A DNA stretch of 64,000 nucleotides from Actinomadura sp. NAK00032 (GCF_013364275.1 NZ_CP054932.1:5890001-5954000); one strand, 5' to 3'. Shown: positions 43,505 through 52,515, counted from the first letter of the stretch. Notes: generated from the sequence alone by a model not told the origin. Numbers and translations are program-made.

Positions 43505-43543
43505 ACCAGCCTTGAGACGAGCCCCCCTCGCCTCAAGGCTGGT
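43505..43543 (+). terminator. Terminator of cassette 1
   Basis: 12-bp perfect stem ACCAGCCTTGAG / CTCAAGGCTGGT with an inner CGAG/CTCG stem and CCCCC loop. Confidence 0.75.
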
Positions 43544-43733
43544 CGCATTCTCGTACTGAGACCCGTCCGCACTCACCCTTCGGTCCTTCTCCTGCGGACG
43601 ATCGAGGGCGAAGCGTCAGAAGGTAAGGCGGCGTCTGGTCCCGCGATGCAGCCTCGCAAATCCGGTGGCGTTTACCGGCATCCCGGGCTCTTCGATTCTG
43701 ACTTCTCTGGACGGATCGGACGCGCAAAGTACG

Positions 43734-43754
43734 CACGTGCAGAATTTGCACGTG
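43734..43754. promoter_or_regulatory. Paired element, perfect palindrome (site c)
   Basis: CACGTGCA-GAATT-TGCACGTG. CACGTG starts are 15 bp apart and GATATC follows at the right, the mirror of the ATATC flank at sites a and b. It lies 129 bp before the second Scr1-like start. Confidence 0.65.
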
Positions 43755-43883
43755 GCGATATCGCGGAGGGCGGCCCAATTCGGCGCACGGATCGAGTGTT
43801 TGTCCGATACTCGATAGTGGCCGATCACGCAGAGTCGATGATCGGCACGGATCGTGTCCGACGCGATATCGGGAGGACGGTCG

Positions 43884-44765
43884 ATGCCGAGCCCCTACGT
43901 CCGCCGCCGGCAACTGGCGGCCGAGATACGCAAACTCCGCGAGAGCCGCGGCCTCACCACCGATGGCCTGGCCCGCCTCATGTACTACAACCGCGCGAAG
44001 ATCTCCCGCCTGGAGAACGCCGCCGTCCGCCCGGACGTCGGCGAGATCATCAACATGCTCGAAGCCCTCGAAGTCACCGGCAGCCAGTACGACAGGCTCT
44101 TCCAGCTCGCCCGAGAGGCCGCACAGAAGGGGTGGTGGGACAAGTACGGCGTCTCCATGGGCCCCCGCCAGAAGCTTTACGCCGACCTGGAGTACAACGC
44201 CGACACCGTCCGCGAGTACAACCAGACCGTGATGCCTGCCGTCCTACAGGCTCCCGAGTTCATCTCCGCGCTCGTCGACCTGGACGAGTGCCAGGGAAAG
44301 CTCGACTACGTTCCGGAACGCATGACCGAAGCCCGTATGCGGCGGCAGAGCGAACTGCTGCGGCCCGGCGGACCGTCCTACGAGACCGTCTTGGACGAGT
44401 GCGTGATCCACCGGTTGGCCGTACCGCCACAGGCGAAGGTCGCCCAGCTACGGCACATGATCGGAGTCGTCTCCGATGATGAGCGGATCACGGTCCGTGT
44501 ACTCCGGCACGATGCCATCGTCCTGGGAGGCTTTCTCCCCAAGTCGGCGTTCTACCTCTACACCTTCGCGGAGTCAGGCGACTCGCCAATCGCGGTGATC
44601 GACACCGCCACCACTGATCTCGTCCTACCCCAGCGAAGCGAGGTGGCCCGCTACGAGGGAATCTACGATCGTCTCCGCGAGGCCGCCCTATCCCGCGAAG
44701 ACAGCATGACCTTCCTGGATCGGGTAGCCAACAGGCTCGCCGACCAGACAGGATCGAGGACATGA
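43884..44765 (+). CDS. Scr1-like helix-turn-helix regulator (DUF5753), copy 2
   Basis: 293 residues, same length and start as copy 1. The helix-turn-helix is nearly unchanged (RKLRESRGLTTDGLARLMYY, NRAKISRLENAAVRPDVGEI), so both should bind the same DNA. The effector half differs more (LDECQGKLDYVPERM, HDAIVLGGFLPKSAFYLYTF), so they may answer different signals. It follows copy 1 by 1,467 bp as a direct duplicate. Overlaps its DUF397 partner by ATGA. Confidence 0.9.
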   Translation: MPSPYVRRRQLAAEIRKLRESRGLTTDGLARLMYYNRAKISRLENAAVRPDVGEIINMLEALEVTGSQYDRLFQLAREAAQKGWWDKYGVSMGPRQKLYADLEYNADTVREYNQTVMPAVLQAPEFISALVDLDECQGKLDYVPERMTEARMRRQSELLRPGGPSYETVLDECVIHRLAVPPQAKVAQLRHMIGVVSDDERITVRVLRHDAIVLGGFLPKSAFYLYTFAESGDSPIAVIDTATTDLVLPQRSEVARYEGIYDRLREAALSREDSMTFLDRVANRLADQTGSRT

Positions 44766-44956
44766 CCAAGAACTTCTACGGCTGGCGCAAGTCACGTCAT
44801 AGCGAACCAAACGGTGGCTGCATCGAGGCCGGTCGGGCTGACGACGGCACGATCGGCGTCCGAGACACCAAGCTCAACGGCACCGGCCCCACTCTGGAAT
44901 TCACCAGAGACGAGTGGCGTACCTTCGTCCGCAGGATCCGCGCGGACGGTCACTGA
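44762..44956 (+). CDS. DUF397 small partner protein, copy 2
   Basis: 64 residues: MTKNFYGWRKSRHSEPNGGC, GTIGVRDTKLNGTGPTLEF, RDEWRTFVRRI. It is collinear with copy 1 at every position. It is expected to bind the copy 2 regulator; cross-binding to copy 1 is plausible given the similarity. Confidence 0.9.
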   Translation: MTKNFYGWRKSRHSEPNGGCIEAGRADDGTIGVRDTKLNGTGPTLEFTRDEWRTFVRRIRADGH

Positions 44957-44970
44957 CCTAGAGACATCAT

Positions 44971-45004
44971 CGGCCTTGAGACGCCCCCTCCCGTCTCAAG
45001 GCCG
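44971..45004 (+). terminator. Terminator of cassette 2
   Basis: 13-bp perfect stem CGGCCTTGAGACG / CGTCTCAAGGCCG with loop CCCCCTCC. Confidence 0.8.
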
Positions 45005-46151
45005 CTGGCAATTCTAAAGCCCTCACACTCACCTGTCCGGGGGCGAGGCCCTTCTCTCGGGTGCGGATCGATGATCGTTTTGTGTGTCGGCGGCGTTCCT
45101 TGGCGTTGTCCTTGGGAAAACTCCGCCGCGATCTTCTTGTCGCCGTCGCCGACGGGTTTGAGTACCTCGTCCACAATTCCCTGGAGCAGCAGTTTTGGTA
45201 TCGGCCCCGGCGGGTGTGGCCAACCTTGATGTTGGCGCTAAGGAATGCGAGGGACCGGCCCGGATACCAGCAATTCGAGCCAGAGAGAACTTTACGAACG
45301 CGGCAGCCATGGCGTTCAGGGCGACGCCGCAGACGCACCGTTCGACGACCTTGTGAATCGCTTAGCGGATCGCTTCCGGTGTCGCTTCCCCCGTCGCCGC
45401 TCCACACGGCCGCGTACTTCTTGGCGATGCGGCGCCCGCCAGCACCCAGGAAGTGTCCGGAGCCGCAGCCGAGGTCGCAGACGGTGATCTTCAGGAGGTC
45501 GTCGGGGTTTTCCGGACTTGGCATGCTCCTCGGTGATCGGGGCAAGAATGGTCTTGAGCCGGTCTTGTCTTGAGTTCGGTGAGGAAGCGAGTGGCCGACA
45601 GAAGGCGTTGGTTCGTGATGTCGCAGCCGCGCAGGAGGGCCTGCCGCCTGTGAAACCTCGTCGTGTCCTCGGTAAGACCATTACGGAGACCCTGCTCCGC
45701 GACCTCCTCATGGACGCCGTCCAGTACGGCGACCGTCCCGATGCGAGGGGCCGGGATGCATTAAGCCATCGTCATTCGGTCGGCGGCGGCCCTCCGAGAG
45801 CTGGCCGCCGAGCATCTCGCCGACGCCGACAGCGCGGACGAAGGCGCTACAAAATCGTCGACGTGCCCGCACGCCTCCGGGCCGGCGAACGGGCTCCGAT
45901 CGTCGGCGATGCTGCAATGGCTGGTCGATTCCGAGGAGAGAGCGAAAGCTGGATCATCGCCCACCGGTTGCCCGCAATCAATCGGCGAATTCAAATGTCC
46001 ACTAACCGTCGGCCCTTGTGACGCGGCACTCGTGCTCCGGGGCCGGCGTTCGAGAGTTACGCCGGATGGTATCGGGGTGCCGATAAGAGAACGATAACGC
46101 GTCCGAGTACTGTCCTTTCAGCAAGCACTCGACGCATATCGGGGAGGCACC
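45005..46151. other. Decayed region between cassette 2 and the secreted protein
   Basis: Contains the methyltransferase remnant (about 45040-45700). Bases 45700-46150 hold only short frames on both strands without ribosome sites or family motifs. I see no functional gene. Confidence 0.5.
45040..45700 (-). pseudogene. Remnant of an Eco57I-type N6-adenine DNA methyltransferase
   Basis: On the minus strand, in order but in different frames: TELKTR-like sequence, ITVCDLGCGSGHFL (SAM motif I, with DPACGSG changed to DLGCGSG), RRIAKKYAAVW, AMAAAFVKFSLARI and ANIKVG, then DEVLKPVGDGDKKIAAEF. These match successive parts of large type IIG/DISARM-like/PglX-like methylases. Several frameshifts and missing blocks (no NPPY) show that it is dead. 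Confidence 0.72.
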
Positions 46152-46547
46152 ATGAACATTCGCAGGGCAGCCGTTCGGGCCGCTGTGGCCGTCGGAGTCG
46201 CCGGGGCGGTTCTGTCGCCGGTCGGAAGCGCGTTCGCAGATGCGGCGGCTCCCGCGGCCGCTTCGAAGTACTACTACAACACCTGGATCACCGCGGACAG
46301 CTACCACTGGGTCGGGAACGGCCACCCCCACTGGTGGAAGACCGGAGGCAAGCTGTTCGCGGGCCGGAACTACTTCTACTGCCAGAACGACTGGGGCATC
46401 CGGCACACGGACAAGTACGGCAACACCAATACGTGGTGGGCCCAGACCGACGACGACAGCGGCAACCGGAAGGTGTGGGTGTCTGCCACCGTGTTCACCG
46501 TGGGTGGTCAGAACGAGCGCATTCCCGGCCTCCCCGATTGCTACTGA
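46152..46547 (+). CDS. Small secreted protein of unknown function
   Basis: 131 residues. Signal peptide MNIRRAAVRAAVAVGVAGAV, with probable cleavage at SAFADA near 30. The mature part is rich in Tyr/Trp/His (SKYYYNTWITADSYHWVGNG, HPHWWKTGG, YCQNDWGIRHTDKYGN) with two cysteines (FYCQN, LPDCY) that could form one disulphide. AGGCACC upstream of the ATG is a weak ribosome site. No known family is recognised. A 14-bp-stem terminator follows. Confidence 0.75.
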   Translation: MNIRRAAVRAAVAVGVAGAVLSPVGSAFADAAAPAAASKYYYNTWITADSYHWVGNGHPHWWKTGGKLFAGRNYFYCQNDWGIRHTDKYGNTNTWWAQTDDDSGNRKVWVSATVFTVGGQNERIPGLPDCY

Positions 46548-46559
46548 TCGGGCTGCCCG

Positions 46560-46601
46560 GCCTCGGCGGAAGGTGCCGTTCTGCGCGCCTTCCGCCGAGG
46601 C
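46560..46601 (+). terminator. Strong terminator hairpin
   Basis: 14-bp perfect stem GCCTCGGCGGAAGG / CCTTCCGCCGAGGC around a 14-base loop, 12 bp after the secreted protein stop. Confidence 0.8.
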
Positions 46602-46822
46602 GCGGCTACCGGGGTGGCGGCGGTTCGGCAAGGCCGTCGACGCCGCTGCAGGCAGGCCCGCCGGCTGGATGCGCGGGGTGTCGAGCAGCTCGCGGGTGGT
46701 GATGACCTCACCGGCGCTGCCGAGGGCAGTCGGTGTCGGCCACCGTGCGACGGCAGGCGACCAACCGGCTGAAGTCTTGCATGCCGGCGCGGCGTCAGTG
46801 TGCATTTTTGCTCGAACTATGG

Positions 46823-46837
46823 GTTGATTGAGTTCAC
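46823..46837 (+). promoter_or_regulatory. Shared 15-bp motif, copy 3 (GTTGATTGAGTTCAC)
   Basis: Identical to the copy at 9001, 37.8 kb away. The GTG of the nuclease gene begins 19 bp after it, without a ribosome site, so the transcript may start within or near the motif. Confidence 0.6.
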
Positions 46838-46856
46838 ATGTGCTCTACTTGGCGCC

Positions 46857-48644
46857 GTGACATCGCACAGTTGGACTCCACCCGCCGGGCTCCGCGGTGA
46901 GGCTCAGGTCATCCGGCTTTCGGCGAGCGCGCTGGACCAGGACGGGCGGCGCTGCCCCGCGCACGCCGCTCTCAAGGCCCGGCCCCAGCTCTGGCCGCGC
47001 GTCTACGAGAAGCGGCGGTACGCGCCATGGGAGACGTTTCCGCTGGGCCTGGTGCAGGCCGCACTGGACCTGGTCGAGTACCGGGACATGCCCGTTGAGG
47101 ACGCCGTGGCCAGCGTTGTCAGCGGGAACCGGGCGACCGTTCATGCCGGTGTTGCGGTGTGGGTGGGGCATGCGTGCGACGCCTACCTTGAGGCCGCCGA
47201 GTGGATCGCGGACGACCTTGAAGAGCAGGACGTCGTGCTCGTTCCCGACCGGCTCCCCCGCATCGTCCAGTACGAGTCGGCGGCGGAGCGGCGGATGCTC
47301 ACCGCGTGGGGGCGCTGGTACGCGTCGCCGGACGGCGGCGTCCGCGAGTTCCGGCGGCTCAGGATGGGGCGCGCGGGTGAGCGCGATGCCCCGTCCAATG
47401 ACGCCCTGGCCTTCGTGGCGGCGGCGGGCCAGCGTGCCGAGGGGAACGTCTATCGGGACATGCCGGTCAGTGTCGTTCCCGACGAGCGCGAGGCCTCGCG
47501 AGTACGCGTGGTGGAGGTCGTCCTGGCCGCCGGGGTTCCGCCACGGGTCGTCATGGACGCGCCGCCCGCCGACATCCGCCGCGTCTACCGGGAGAAGACC
47601 CGGCACCTCGTCACAGGCATCGTCTTCGCCGACGTCCGCAAGCCGGGCTCCGATTGCGTCGGCTGCAAGGCGCGGTCGTCCTGCGACGCGCTGCCGCACG
47701 CTCCGGGGCTGCTGGGCATCGAGGGCGGCGGGACCCATCGCCGGACGTGGTCGGTCACCACTGGGCGTCAGTACCTCATCTGCCCGGCGCAGGCGCACCT
47801 GAGGGAGCTTCACTTGCCGGCGGCGGCGTGGTCCGATGGTTCGGCGGCGCGGCGCGGCCGGGCCGTCCACCGGTGGCTGGAGGCGGCGCACGGCCGGCGA
47901 CCGGCGCGGGGGTGCGACCTCGCTGATCTTCCGAGCGCGGACGCGGGCGACCTCGGCCTGGCCGCGCAGGTGATGACGCCCGAGGAGTACCGGGAGGCTC
48001 GGCCTTACCTGGTCTCGCACCTTGCCGTCTGCCCCATGGCGGGCGCGGTCGGCGATGTCGTCGTGGAGCCGAACGTGGCGGCGTACGACCCGGCGGCGGA
48101 GGTTGTCGTCGTCGCCTACCCCGACCTTGTCCGCGAGGTGGGCGGGCGCGTCGTCTACCGGGAGCAGAAGACGACCCGGATGGCCGCGCCGGGCGGCGAG
48201 GCCGACGAGGTGTTCACGCGGGTGCCGCAGCTGGCGCTGGCCGTCCGGCTGATCGAGCACGGCGTGCTCGGCGGGGACGGGACCGGCGCCGTCGAGCTGG
48301 AGACGATGACGCCGGACGCAGCGGTGGTCCTGTCGTTCGACGCCGGGGACCCCGCCGTGCGGGAGGCCGCCGCGCGGGTGATCACGCGGATGGCGGCCAG
48401 GTGGCACGCCGACAGCGTGTTCCGTCCCGATCCGGGGCCGTGGTGCGGGACCTGCCCGGTCGCCCAGTGGTGCCCCGACCGCGCGCCGAGCGACCCGAAG
48501 GCGCCGATCGTCGTGGACGGCGTGCGCATCGACCCCCGCACCGGAGAGGTCCTGAGCGCGTCCGGTCCGGTGAGCGACCGCGCCGAAGCGGTGTCCGACG
48601 ACATCGCCGATCCGGAGGCGGACGATGATCCACCCCCGTTCTGA
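46857..48644 (+). CDS. RecB/AddB-like PD-(D/E)XK nuclease with Fe-S cysteine cluster
   Basis: 595 residues from the GTG at 46857 (the frame stays open upstream to 46800, but that part overlaps the motif). The N-terminal half is unknown and has a CxxC...C patch (DCVGCKARSSC, near 266). The nuclease begins YLICPAQAHLRELHLP (near 305), RRGRAVHRWLEAAH (near 334), VVAYPDLV with the catalytic Asp (near 422) and YREQKTT (near 434). Cysteines at WCGTCPVAQWC (near 528) with that in LICPAQ give the four-Cys Fe-S pattern of AddB/Cas4. It probably resects or cuts DNA with the helicase encoded 186 bp downstream. Confidence 0.8.
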   Translation: MTSHSWTPPAGLRGEAQVIRLSASALDQDGRRCPAHAALKARPQLWPRVYEKRRYAPWETFPLGLVQAALDLVEYRDMPVEDAVASVVSGNRATVHAGVAVWVGHACDAYLEAAEWIADDLEEQDVVLVPDRLPRIVQYESAAERRMLTAWGRWYASPDGGVREFRRLRMGRAGERDAPSNDALAFVAAAGQRAEGNVYRDMPVSVVPDEREASRVRVVEVVLAAGVPPRVVMDAPPADIRRVYREKTRHLVTGIVFADVRKPGSDCVGCKARSSCDALPHAPGLLGIEGGGTHRRTWSVTTGRQYLICPAQAHLRELHLPAAAWSDGSAARRGRAVHRWLEAAHGRRPARGCDLADLPSADAGDLGLAAQVMTPEEYREARPYLVSHLAVCPMAGAVGDVVVEPNVAAYDPAAEVVVVAYPDLVREVGGRVVYREQKTTRMAAPGGEADEVFTRVPQLALAVRLIEHGVLGGDGTGAVELETMTPDAAVVLSFDAGDPAVREAAARVITRMAARWHADSVFRPDPGPWCGTCPVAQWCPDRAPSDPKAPIVVDGVRIDPRTGEVLSASGPVSDRAEAVSDDIADPEADDDPPPF

Positions 48645-48830
48645 GGAGGCCCGCCGACGGTGAGCCCGGTGGGCGGTGCCGCACCGGTGGCGGCTGCCCG
48701 GGTGTGAGGTTCCGTGGTTGTCCGGAGGCGGACGGGGCGTTGTACGCGGTTCAATTATTCCGGGTGCGGGGCGCTTCTAGGATGTTCGGACCTGACGCGG
48801 GGTCAGGTGGGGTGAAAGGGCGGTGCAGGG

Positions 48831-50900
48831 GTGGCCCAGCTGGCCATTGCGAATTCGTTCATGCCGCAGTACGCCAAGCTCGAGCCGAAGGTGCGCAAGG
48901 GTGTGGAGGCGGCCATCGGGAAGTTCGCGGAGCACAGGCATGCGGGGCTGCATCTGGAGAAGCTCAACAATGCCAAGGATCCGCGGATCCGGACGATCCG
49001 GATCGACCAGTTCTGGCGCGGGGTGGTGCTGGCGCCCGAGACGGGGGACGTCTACTGCCTGCTGGCCGTGAAGGCGCATGACGAGGCCATCGCGTGGGCG
49101 CGGAGCAGGAGGTTCTCGGTCAACCAGGCGATCGGCGTGCTGGAGGTGCGCGACCAGGTCGCGCTGGAGGAGTTGTCGCCGGCACTGGAGCAGGCCGCGG
49201 AGGGGAAGGTCTTCCGGCTGCTCGGGCACGTGTTCGAGAAGGACCTGGTGCGGCTCGGAGTGGACAAGGACGTGCTCCCCCTCGTCCGGTTGCTGACGGA
49301 GGACGCGCATCTGCTGGCCCTGGAGAAGCTGCTGCCGGAGCCGCAGTACATGGCACTGCTGGCGCTGGCACAGGGCATGAGCGTCCAGCAGGCGTGGGAC
49401 GAGGTCGCGAAGTACCTGCCGGCCGAGGAGAAGCCCGCGGCGGTCGACCCGGACGACCTCGTGACGGCGATGCGGCGGACACCGGGGCAGGTCGTGTTCG
49501 TCAATGGGCCCGAGGAACTGCGCGACATTCTCGAGCATCCCTTCGACACGTGGCGCATTTTTCTGCATCCCGTGCAGCGCCGCGTCGCGCTCCGGCCTTC
49601 TTACAGCGGGCCGGTTCAGGTTACGGGCGGTGCCGGCACCGGGAAGACCGTGACGGCGTTGCATCGGGCGAAGTTCCTCGCGGGCAAGGGCGGGCGCGTC
49701 CTGCTGACGACGTTCACGCGGAATCTCTCGGAGGCGCTGGAGAAGCAGCTCGATCTGCTCGTCGATGACGCCGGGGTGCGCGAGCGGATCCAGGTGAAGA
49801 ACGTGGATGCGCTTTCGTACTCGATCGTCGGGCGGCATCACAAGCCCGGTATCGCGAGTGCGGATGTGCTGGAGCCGCTGTGGGAGGAGGCGGCGGAGGG
49901 GACGCCGTTCTCGCCGACGTTCCTGGAGCGGGAATGGGAGCAGATCGTCCTGGCGCAGGGGCTGGAGAGCGAGGAGGAGTATCTCGCGTGCACGCGGGCG
50001 GGGCGCGGGGTGCCGCTGGGGAAGGCGCAGCGGGCGGTGGTGTGGCGGGCGATCGGGCATGTGGTGGACGGGCTGGCCGCGGAGGGCAAGTCGACGTTCC
50101 ACCAGCTGGCCAACGAGGCCGCCGAGCTGGTGGACGGCCCCGAGTACGACCATGTGGTCATCGACGAGGCGCAGGACATCCATACGGCGCAGTGGCGGCT
50201 GCTGCGGCGGCTCGTCACGGTGGGGCCCGATGACCTGTTCATCGTCGGGGACCCGCACCAGCGCATCTACGACAGCCACGTGTCGCTGACCAGCCTCGGC
50301 ATCAACGTCCGGGGCCGGAGCACGAAGCTGAAGATCAACTATCGGACGACGCAGGAGATCCTCGCGTGGTCGGTGCCGCTGCTCGGGCACGCGCCGGCGC
50401 AGGGGCTCGACGATTCGGCCGACACGCTGGACGGGTACCGGTCGCCGATGCACGGGCGGCGGCCCGTGGTGAAGGCGTATCCGGACATGGACGCCGAACT
50501 GGACGGGCTCGTCGAGCAGGTGCGGGCCTGGCTGGACGCCGATGTGGAGGCGGGCGCGATCGGGGTCGCGGCGCGGTACGTGTGGGTGGCGCGCAAGGCG
50601 GCCAAGAGGCTGAAGGAGGCCGGCGTCACCGCCTACCAGGTGCCCAGCAAGACGCCGGGTGTGCAGGTCGGGTCGATGCACAAGATGAAGGGGCTGGAGT
50701 TCCGGTGCATCGCCGTCATCGGGGCCGATGACAAGTCGCTGCCGTCGGCGAAGGCCGTCACGCCGGAGGGCGAGGACCCGAAGGCGCATGCGCAGGACGT
50801 CCAGAAGGAGCGGTGCCTGCTGTTCGTGGCGTCCACGCGCGCGCGGGACCACCTGTACGTGTCGTACTCGGGATCGCCTAGCCCGTTCCTGCCTGGCTGA
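48831..50900 (+). CDS. UvrD-like SF1 helicase with RelE-like N-terminal domain
   Basis: 689 residues, GTG at 48831. The first ~95 residues resemble RelE/ParE toxins (GLHLEKLNNAKDPRIRTIRI, QFWRGVVLAP, CLLAVKAHDEAIAWA). The helicase has Walker A VTGGAGTGKTVTALHRA (near 267), Walker B VVIDEAQDIHTAQWRLL (near 443), DPHQRIYD, LKINYRTTQEI and SMHKMKGLEFRCIAVIG, so all main SF1A motifs are present. A fused RelE-like part on a helicase suggests mRNA or ribosome sensing, or simply a recycled fold. It probably acts with the upstream nuclease. Its 3' end overlaps the convergent kinase gene by 23 bp. Confidence 0.85.
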   Translation: MAQLAIANSFMPQYAKLEPKVRKGVEAAIGKFAEHRHAGLHLEKLNNAKDPRIRTIRIDQFWRGVVLAPETGDVYCLLAVKAHDEAIAWARSRRFSVNQAIGVLEVRDQVALEELSPALEQAAEGKVFRLLGHVFEKDLVRLGVDKDVLPLVRLLTEDAHLLALEKLLPEPQYMALLALAQGMSVQQAWDEVAKYLPAEEKPAAVDPDDLVTAMRRTPGQVVFVNGPEELRDILEHPFDTWRIFLHPVQRRVALRPSYSGPVQVTGGAGTGKTVTALHRAKFLAGKGGRVLLTTFTRNLSEALEKQLDLLVDDAGVRERIQVKNVDALSYSIVGRHHKPGIASADVLEPLWEEAAEGTPFSPTFLEREWEQIVLAQGLESEEEYLACTRAGRGVPLGKAQRAVVWRAIGHVVDGLAAEGKSTFHQLANEAAELVDGPEYDHVVIDEAQDIHTAQWRLLRRLVTVGPDDLFIVGDPHQRIYDSHVSLTSLGINVRGRSTKLKINYRTTQEILAWSVPLLGHAPAQGLDDSADTLDGYRSPMHGRRPVVKAYPDMDAELDGLVEQVRAWLDADVEAGAIGVAARYVWVARKAAKRLKEAGVTAYQVPSKTPGVQVGSMHKMKGLEFRCIAVIGADDKSLPSAKAVTPEGEDPKAHAQDVQKERCLLFVASTRARDHLYVSYSGSPSPFLPG

Positions 50901-52407
50901 GGTCGTGCAGGAGGGCCTGTAGGCCGACGGCCTGCGGGTGGTCGTCGCCGTACAGACCCGTGAGGTCGGCCAGGAGATCGGTGAGGTCCTTGCGGGCTTC
51001 GCCGGTGCGGCCCGCGGCCAGTTCGAGGCGGGCTATGCGTTCGCGGACGCGCAGTGTGAGGGGGTCGTAGGGGCTGCCGGGCGTGAGGTCGTCCAGGAGT
51101 TCGCGAAGGTGGGTCAGGGCCGTGCCGGTGGCGCCGAGGTGGGCCTGGCTGACGGCCTCCTGCTCGCGGCATTTCAGGACGTCGGGGTCGTCAGGTCCGG
51201 AGACCTCGGACAGGGTGACGGCGGCTGCGCGGTAGGCGTGGATGGCGCGGCGGTAGTCGCCGCCCTGGAAGAGGGCTTCGGCGAGGTCCAGGCGGAGGCC
51301 CATGTACTCGGGGTCGTCGTCGCCCAGGGCGAGTCGGGCGGGTTCGGTCAGGCCGGACAGGAGTTCGGCCGCCTGCGTGTAGCGGCCCGCGTCGGCCAGG
51401 TCGCCTGCTTCCGCGCGCGCTTGGACGACTTCGTCGAAGGTCGGGAGTTCGACCGGTTCTGGCGGTTCGGTGGGTTCTTCGGGGCGGGTGGTCTGGGTTC
51501 TGCCGGTGAGGCGGATGCGGCTGACGGCCGTCGCGTAAAGGTGCTGTGGGGCGATCGTGTCGACGATCCCTGGCAGCGGCTCCAGGGACGAGACGAATTC
51601 CAGGAGACGGTGGTACACCTCGTCGGCGTTGGCTGGACGGTCTGCCGGTTGCTTCGCGAGGAGTTGCAGGACGAGGGCGTCCAGTGCGGGCGGGACGGCC
51701 GGGTTGAGTGCTCTCGGTGGGGTCGGGGCCTCGTCTTCATGGCGGCGCAGCACCTCGTAGGGGGTGACGCCCGGGAAGACCTGGCGACCGGTGAGCATCT
51801 CGTAGAGGACGCAGCCGAGGGAGTACAGGTCGCTCTGCGGGCCTGGGCTGCCGTACACCTGCTCCATGGACGTGTAGCCCGGCGTGTAGGGGGCGCCTAG
51901 GCCGGTGGTGGTGCGGCGTACGTCGCCCGGCCCGAGACCCACTGCGGCACCGAAATCGAGGACCTTCATCGATCCGTCCGGGCACAGCATCAGGTTGCTG
52001 GGTTTGAGGTCGCGGTGGACGAGCGGACGGCGGTGCGCGACGTTCAGCACCGCGCACACCTGGGCGGCGATGAGTGACGCCCAGGAGACGGAGAGCCTCT
52101 CCTCGGCGTCGAGGACGTGGTCGACCGTCGTGCCCTCGACGTACTGCATGACCAGGTAGAAGCAGCCCTCGTGGCTGCCGAAGTCGTAGACGGTGGGGAC
52201 GCCGGGGTGCTCGAACCACGCCGTGCTGCGGGCCTCCTGCTCGAACCGGCCGACGAGGGACTCGTCCGAGACGCGGGTGAACTTGACGGCCAGGCGCCGG
52301 TCGAGGAAGCGGTCGTAGGCGCGCCACACCTCGCCCATCCCGCCGCGCCCGATCGCCTGATCGAGCTCGTACCGCTCGCGTTCTCCGAGGAGATCGCCCC
52401 GCCGCAA
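50878..52407 (-). CDS. Cytosolic Ser/Thr protein kinase with helical repeats
   Basis: 509 residues. The TTG at 52407 (MRRGDLLGER) is chosen because GGAGG lies 7 bases upstream and the kinase N-terminus begins right after. Gly loop IGRGGMGEVWRA, AVKFTR lysine, VHRDLKPSNLML catalytic loop, DFGAAVG and SMEQVYGSPGPQSDLYSLG complete an active Hanks-type kinase (1-270). No membrane helix or PASTA repeats. Residues about 330-509 look like TPR-type helical repeats (AGRYTQAAELLSGL, GDYRRAIHAYRAAA). The setting among a methyltransferase, nuclease and helicase recalls kinase-bearing defence systems, but no PglW-type architecture is seen. Confidence 0.85.
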   Translation of the reverse strand: MRRGDLLGERERYELDQAIGRGGMGEVWRAYDRFLDRRLAVKFTRVSDESLVGRFEQEARSTAWFEHPGVPTVYDFGSHEGCFYLVMQYVEGTTVDHVLDAEERLSVSWASLIAAQVCAVLNVAHRRPLVHRDLKPSNLMLCPDGSMKVLDFGAAVGLGPGDVRRTTTGLGAPYTPGYTSMEQVYGSPGPQSDLYSLGCVLYEMLTGRQVFPGVTPYEVLRRHEDEAPTPPRALNPAVPPALDALVLQLLAKQPADRPANADEVYHRLLEFVSSLEPLPGIVDTIAPQHLYATAVSRIRLTGRTQTTRPEEPTEPPEPVELPTFDEVVQARAEAGDLADAGRYTQAAELLSGLTEPARLALGDDDPEYMGLRLDLAEALFQGGDYRRAIHAYRAAAVTLSEVSGPDDPDVLKCREQEAVSQAHLGATGTALTHLRELLDDLTPGSPYDPLTLRVRERIARLELAAGRTGEARKDLTDLLADLTGLYGDDHPQAVGLQALLHDLSQAGTG

Positions 52408-52441
52408 CGCCCACCTCCACTGGCCCGTCCAGGCAGGGTAC

Positions 52442-52514
52442 CGGCGGCGGGCGCGGGGACGCACCGGCAGCGAACGCGGCCACCCATCGGCGGCGGGCGC
52501 GGGGACGTACCGGC
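52442..52514. repeat. 27-bp direct repeat between the methyltransferase and kinase genes
   Basis: CGGCGGCGGGCGCGGGGACG followed by (C/T)ACCGGC, or a one-base variant, at 52442-52468 and 52488-52514. It lies in the 108-bp gap just after the methyltransferase stop. Confidence 0.6.
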
Positions 52515-52515
52515 G

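Larger units (their letters stand above)
43490..43883. other. Intergenic between the two Scr1-like cassettes
   Basis: 394 bp: terminator of cassette 1, then the perfect paired element (43734-43754) and a leader almost identical to that of cassette 1. No gene. Confidence 0.55.
46548..46856. other. Intergenic: terminator then motif-bearing promoter of the nuclease gene
   Basis: 309 bp. The left side is the hairpin at 46560-46601. The right side has the 15-bp motif at 46823-46837, 19 bp before the GTG. Nothing coding is seen between. Confidence 0.55.
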
